From the NCBI GenBank assembly GCA_000827205.1, contig KN832567.1, positions 952,681 through 1,016,680 on the forward strand: a DNA stretch of 64,000 bases, in the 5' to 3' direction. The position numbers and the translations under genes were made by a program. This document shows positions 63,560-64,000 of this stretch, piece by piece (the stretch's first letter is position 1; each line of letters begins with the position of its first letter). This DNA comes from Plicaturopsis crispa FD-325 SS-3. Its lineage: Eukaryota; Basidiomycota; Agaricomycetes; Amylocorticiales; Amylocorticiaceae. The notes beneath the pieces are model-generated. The model was not told where the DNA came from and searched no databases. It was given only the letters and a program-made list of their open reading frames with translations.

Positions 63560-64000
63560 TTATATTCTGTCACCCCCACTCGTGCGCAGCCGTAGTCCAA
63601 GGGCCTTGGTGAACTTCCAGTGCTTCTCATGACCGAGGGCTTTGGTGAAGATGTCGGCAACCATGTCATTGGTGGGAACATAGCGAACAACAGCATGTCC
63701 GCGGGCAACAAGGTCGTCGCGGACGAAGTGGTACTTGCGCTGGATGTGTTTAGTCCGAGCACGGAACTGAGGCTCTTTGCTGAGGATAATGGCAGCCTGG
63801 TTGTCGCAAAACAGCTCGGTAGGTTTGTCTTGGGGATGTCCGAGTTCGTCGAAGAAAGACCGCAGCCAAGCCAAATGTTGACCAGCATTGCTGAGGCCGA
63901 TATATTCGGATTCAGTCGACGAGAGCGCAACCATGGTTTGCCGTTTGCTGGCCCATCCGATGGCAGCGCCGTTGCTGATGAATACGTAGCCCGAGGTTGA
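63560..64000 (-). CDS. Ty1/copia polyprotein, RNase H end (partial)
   Basis: The frame enters from the right edge and stops at 63560. It reads SGYVFISNGAAIGWASKRQT, then VALSSTESEYIGLSNAGQHL, LFCDNQAAIILSKEPQFRAR, TKHIQRKYHFVRDDLVARGH and YVPTNDMVADIFTKALGHEK. These are the classical copia RNase H signatures (WASKRQ-VALSSTE-EY, D-NQ-AI, RTKHI, N-ADIFTK). The rest of pol and the 5' part of the element are outside the window. In this stretch no stop or frameshift is seen, so it may be a recent copy. Confidence 0.9.
   Translation of the reverse strand, partial: STSGYVFISNGAAIGWASKRQTMVALSSTESEYIGLSNAGQHLAWLRSFFDELGHPQDKPTELFCDNQAAIILSKEPQFRARTKHIQRKYHFVRDDLVARGHAVVRYVPTNDMVADIFTKALGHEKHWKFTKALGLRLRTSGGDRI

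Overview
The window looks like nuclear DNA of a filamentous basidiomycete, most likely an Agaricomycete (wood-decay or polypore-like). Coding regions are GC-rich and cut by many 45-75 nt GT-AG introns. The gene families (GRGGAGN-repeat protein, Agaricomycete F-box proteins, an HGD/DFD protein-kinase-like gene, an Aim6-like phosphodiesterase) and the pogo, Ty3 and Ty1 transposons point the same way. No rRNA or tRNA gene was recognised. All gene models were spliced by eye; small errors at exon ends are possible.

Layout. 1-4.2 kb: a RING-finger gene running off the left edge and a 9-residue-class repeat/C2H2 zinc-finger gene, both on the minus strand. 5.7-12.9 kb: a 1,556-residue enzyme with an adenylation domain, a carrier domain and three membrane-separated left-handed beta-helix domains, convergent with an aldo/keto reductase. 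13.5-17.2 kb: PEX3, a divergent 86-residue predicted mitochondrial membrane protein whose first exon is only ATG, and a 64-residue secreted knottin-like peptide. 18.4-28.2 kb: a kinase-like gene, a GRGGAGN-repeat protein, weakly supported ORFs and an AT-rich island.

29.3-36.4 kb is a three-level transposon nest. A pogo-class DNA transposon (TA target duplication, DD35D transposase) carries in its single intron a Ty3-type LTR element (identical 192-bp LTRs, target duplication GTTGT). The gag of that element is split by a non-autonomous LTR element in the arrangement LTR-internal-LTR-internal-LTR (target duplication TTGTA). A 155-bp assembly gap lies inside the Ty3 element.

36.5-62.1 kb holds ordinary genes: a Ser/Pro-rich protein, a basidiomycete duplicated-domain protein, an Aim6-like phosphodiesterase, two tandem F-box-like paralogues, a foldback element, a three-repeat helical protein, an extended SDR reductase, an S28 serine carboxypeptidase, a KRE6/SKN1 glucan-synthesis protein and an F-box protein. 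From 62.2 kb to the right edge the DNA is transposon-derived and ends in the 3' part of a Ty1/copia element.

Functionally, PEX3 (peroxisome biogenesis) and KRE6/SKN1 (cell-wall beta-1,6-glucan) are housekeeping genes. The adenylating membrane enzyme with its neighbouring reductase is the best candidate for an uncharacterised biosynthetic system.
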